A DNA stretch of 64,000 nucleotides, taken from NCBI GenBank assembly GCA_025617745.1, contig CM046853.1, forward strand, positions 50,088,934 to 50,152,933, given 5' to 3'. A program made the translations under genes and the position numbers. The notes beneath the pieces are model-generated. The model searched no databases. It was not told the origin of the DNA and saw nothing but the letters and a program-made list of their open reading frames with translations. The stretch comes from Heliocidaris erythrogramma. Lineage: Eukaryota > Echinodermata > Echinoidea > Camarodonta > Echinometridae. Position 1 is the stretch's first letter. The number at the start of each line of letters is the position of its first letter. Shown one piece after another: positions 62,325 through 64,000 of this stretch.

Positions 62325-62439
62325 ATACACCTCAGTCACACAGCTAAAACCTATTCCAACCCAATAGTTTTGTGACTGTTCGGGGTAATGCAAACTTTTG
62401 TTCGGCCTGGTGTCGGGCTTGCAAGTGTGACTGGGGTAT
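62325..62439. mobile_element. CAGTCACAC-family MITE, copy 3
   Basis: Inverted ends ATACACCTCAGTCACAC and GTGTGACTGGGGTAT, 115 bp. It abuts the foldback at 61880-62318. Confidence 0.7.
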
Positions 62440-63238
62440 CCTAATCAAAACTGATGTCATCGATCAGCTTGGTGTCGACATTCTGCTATGTTTCAATTTC
62501 ATCATTCATACAATTTAATCACACCAAATTTCATATTCACGGCCGCTTCCATTGCAATATAATCAATAGCCAATCCAGATGATTAACTTAAACGTATTTT
62601 CTGCTTGAAAACAGTTCCGAGAAGGTAGCTTCTATCATAATTATGAGCTATAGGTTTTTATAACTATTCGTTTTACCGGTTATTTGTGAGGTGTGAGTGA
62701 ACATCCTGCAGTCTAAATGCTATTGAACATCATAACTTATGTTTCACTGGCTTAATGTTTCCATACATTTTTTCACAGAGACATCAGTACTGTTATATGC
62801 ATAATGTTTTCATTTTTTCACCAATTATATAACAATATGACGTCAATACCCACCTTCTTCAATGAATAATTCAATGTGTAATGTATCGTATTATTACACA
62901 TAGATGGAGATAAATCTCTTTGGATACACAGTGTATCCCGATACTCTTTTACCAGACCTTTATCAATTTCACGGGCGTTGGAAATATGGATTTGTTTAAA
63001 TGTCAAATAGATAGGGCGAAATGATTATTTTGATGTGGTATTACATTGTCTACAATAGTCGAAATCGCGATAACACTATCTGCTTATATCTAGCATGATT
63101 CCACACGGTGGGTTTTAAAAGATATATGAAGTCCACGCTATTTTATTCAATACGTTACCGACCATAATTAACATGTTTATTTTATATCCTTGTATTAAGT
63201 TAATAACTTTCCGAGAGAACTAAACAACAAAATATGAA

Positions 63239-63890
63239 GTGAAATTAAATTCTACTATTCATAAATACGAAACCAGACACGCAAATCACATCCATCTACC
63301 CAAGCACAGAACTTTATTATTCCAACATAACATCCGGTACTCAGGACCTAAGCTGCAGTGGAACGTAATCCCTGACACAATAAAGTACTCCGCATCTCTT
63401 GCCAGCTTCTCAAGAAGGATTAAAAAAACACATTTCACTTCATCTTACAAATAATATATCTTCTTCCCCACCCTCCATTGGGTCTATTCTCTCCCTCTCT
63501 TCTCTCCGTTTCTTCGTGAATACATCTCTTCTCCGTACTCATTTTATGTTGCACCACCATACTTCCCCCTTTTTCCCCTCTTTCTCCCTCCTTTTCCCCT
63601 CTCTTTCCTATTTTTCTTTTTGTCTCGGAATGTTATCTTTTTCTTTTGTTGTATGTAGTTACTTTCTTTTTACATAATATTATGTTACTAAGGGCACCCT
63701 CGCCTCAAGCTTTTGCTTTTAGATGTGTGTCCTCCAACTATGTATGTACCACATGAATGTGTATTATGTCGTATTTTTGTTAAAAACACATGTACATTAT
63801 TTCGCTCATTTATTACTTTGTATATACACCTATATTAAAAAGTTGGAAATAAATGTCTTTAAAAATATTTAAAAATATTTAAAAATGATA
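63239..63890 (+). mobile_element. Non-LTR retrotransposon 3' end with ORF2 C-terminal tail
   Basis: A frame at 63239-63454 encodes about 71 residues, including YETRHANHIHLPKHRT, GPKLQWNVIPDTIKYS and FSRRIKKTHFTSS, then a stop. These R-x-A-x-x-I-H-x-P, G-x-K-x-W-N-x-I-P and SF-x-R-x-x-K-K blocks are characteristic of the extreme C-terminus of LINE ORF2 proteins. The rest of ORF2 (endonuclease and RT) is absent. The 3' UTR is pyrimidine-rich and ends around GGAAATAAATGTC plus short AAATATTTAA repeats near 63890. It is a dead, 5'-truncated insertion. Confidence 0.8.
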
Positions 63891-63895
63891 CATCA

Positions 63896-64000
63896 GGCTC
63901 CCGTCTTATAAAAGAGTCGCGATTGATTCAAATCAATTGGAACGTGATATCAATCGCAATTATCTCTTTAGTAAAGATTTGCGATTGGTACCACGTTCCG
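63896..64000. mobile_element. GTCTTATAAAAGAG MITE, cut by the window end
   Basis: It starts GGCTCCCGTCTTATAAAAGA and GTCGCGATTGATT. It carries ATCAATCGCAATTATCTCTT in reverse and a second GCGATTGG. It resembles 54357-54487. The other end is beyond the window. Confidence 0.55.

Overview
This window is eukaryotic, AT-rich and largely non-coding. The only host protein-coding sequence I can support is part of one gene on the minus strand. Four short exons (36831-36772, 34341-34186, 21414-21325 and 16469-16329) join in phase 0. They encode the end of GAF-A, the GAF-A/GAF-B linker helix and the start of GAF-B of a cyclic nucleotide phosphodiesterase, closest to PDE11A. The catalytic exons (downstream, lower coordinates) and the 5' exons (upstream, higher coordinates) were not recognised. 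They may lie outside the window or be hidden in it. The exons are separated by introns of about 2.4, 12.8 and 4.9 kb.

Organism: spliced introns with GT/AG borders, tRNA-derived SINEs ending in ATT repeats, non-LTR retrotransposon tails, and dense MITE/foldback elements (including GGGCCC...GTTTCATAA hairpins and a GGCGGATCC-ended element) suggest a marine invertebrate deuterostome, most likely an echinoderm such as a sea urchin. This is inference from repeat style and was not confirmed by a search.

Layout. 1-16328: sequence downstream of the last recognised exon, with microsatellites, a 159-bp tandem duplication and three MITEs. 16329-36831: the PDE11A-like exons and their introns, which hold a GAACCTTCGGA-word hairpin, a perfect 68-bp inverted repeat, a cluster of three word hairpins near 25.7-26.3 kb, a 354-bp MITE, a LINE tail and a 395-bp TA-flanked MITE with a TGACGTCA near each end. 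36832-46250: MITEs, a SINE and a large foldback. 46270-48165: a tRNA-like satellite of about 286 bp with a head-to-head junction and an alternating A-B-A-B-A order. 48530-64000: further MITEs, an element of about 1.15 kb with a nested palindrome, a GC-rich foldback, a tRNA-like gene inside an inverted repeat, two more word hairpins and a non-LTR retrotransposon 3' end.

The most unusual observation is a set of short hairpin elements. Each is built by repeating its own element-specific word in both orientations. At least six copies share one short core (TTTATTCCGTC preceded by ACAAT), although their words are unrelated. I do not recognise this architecture as a named repeat class.
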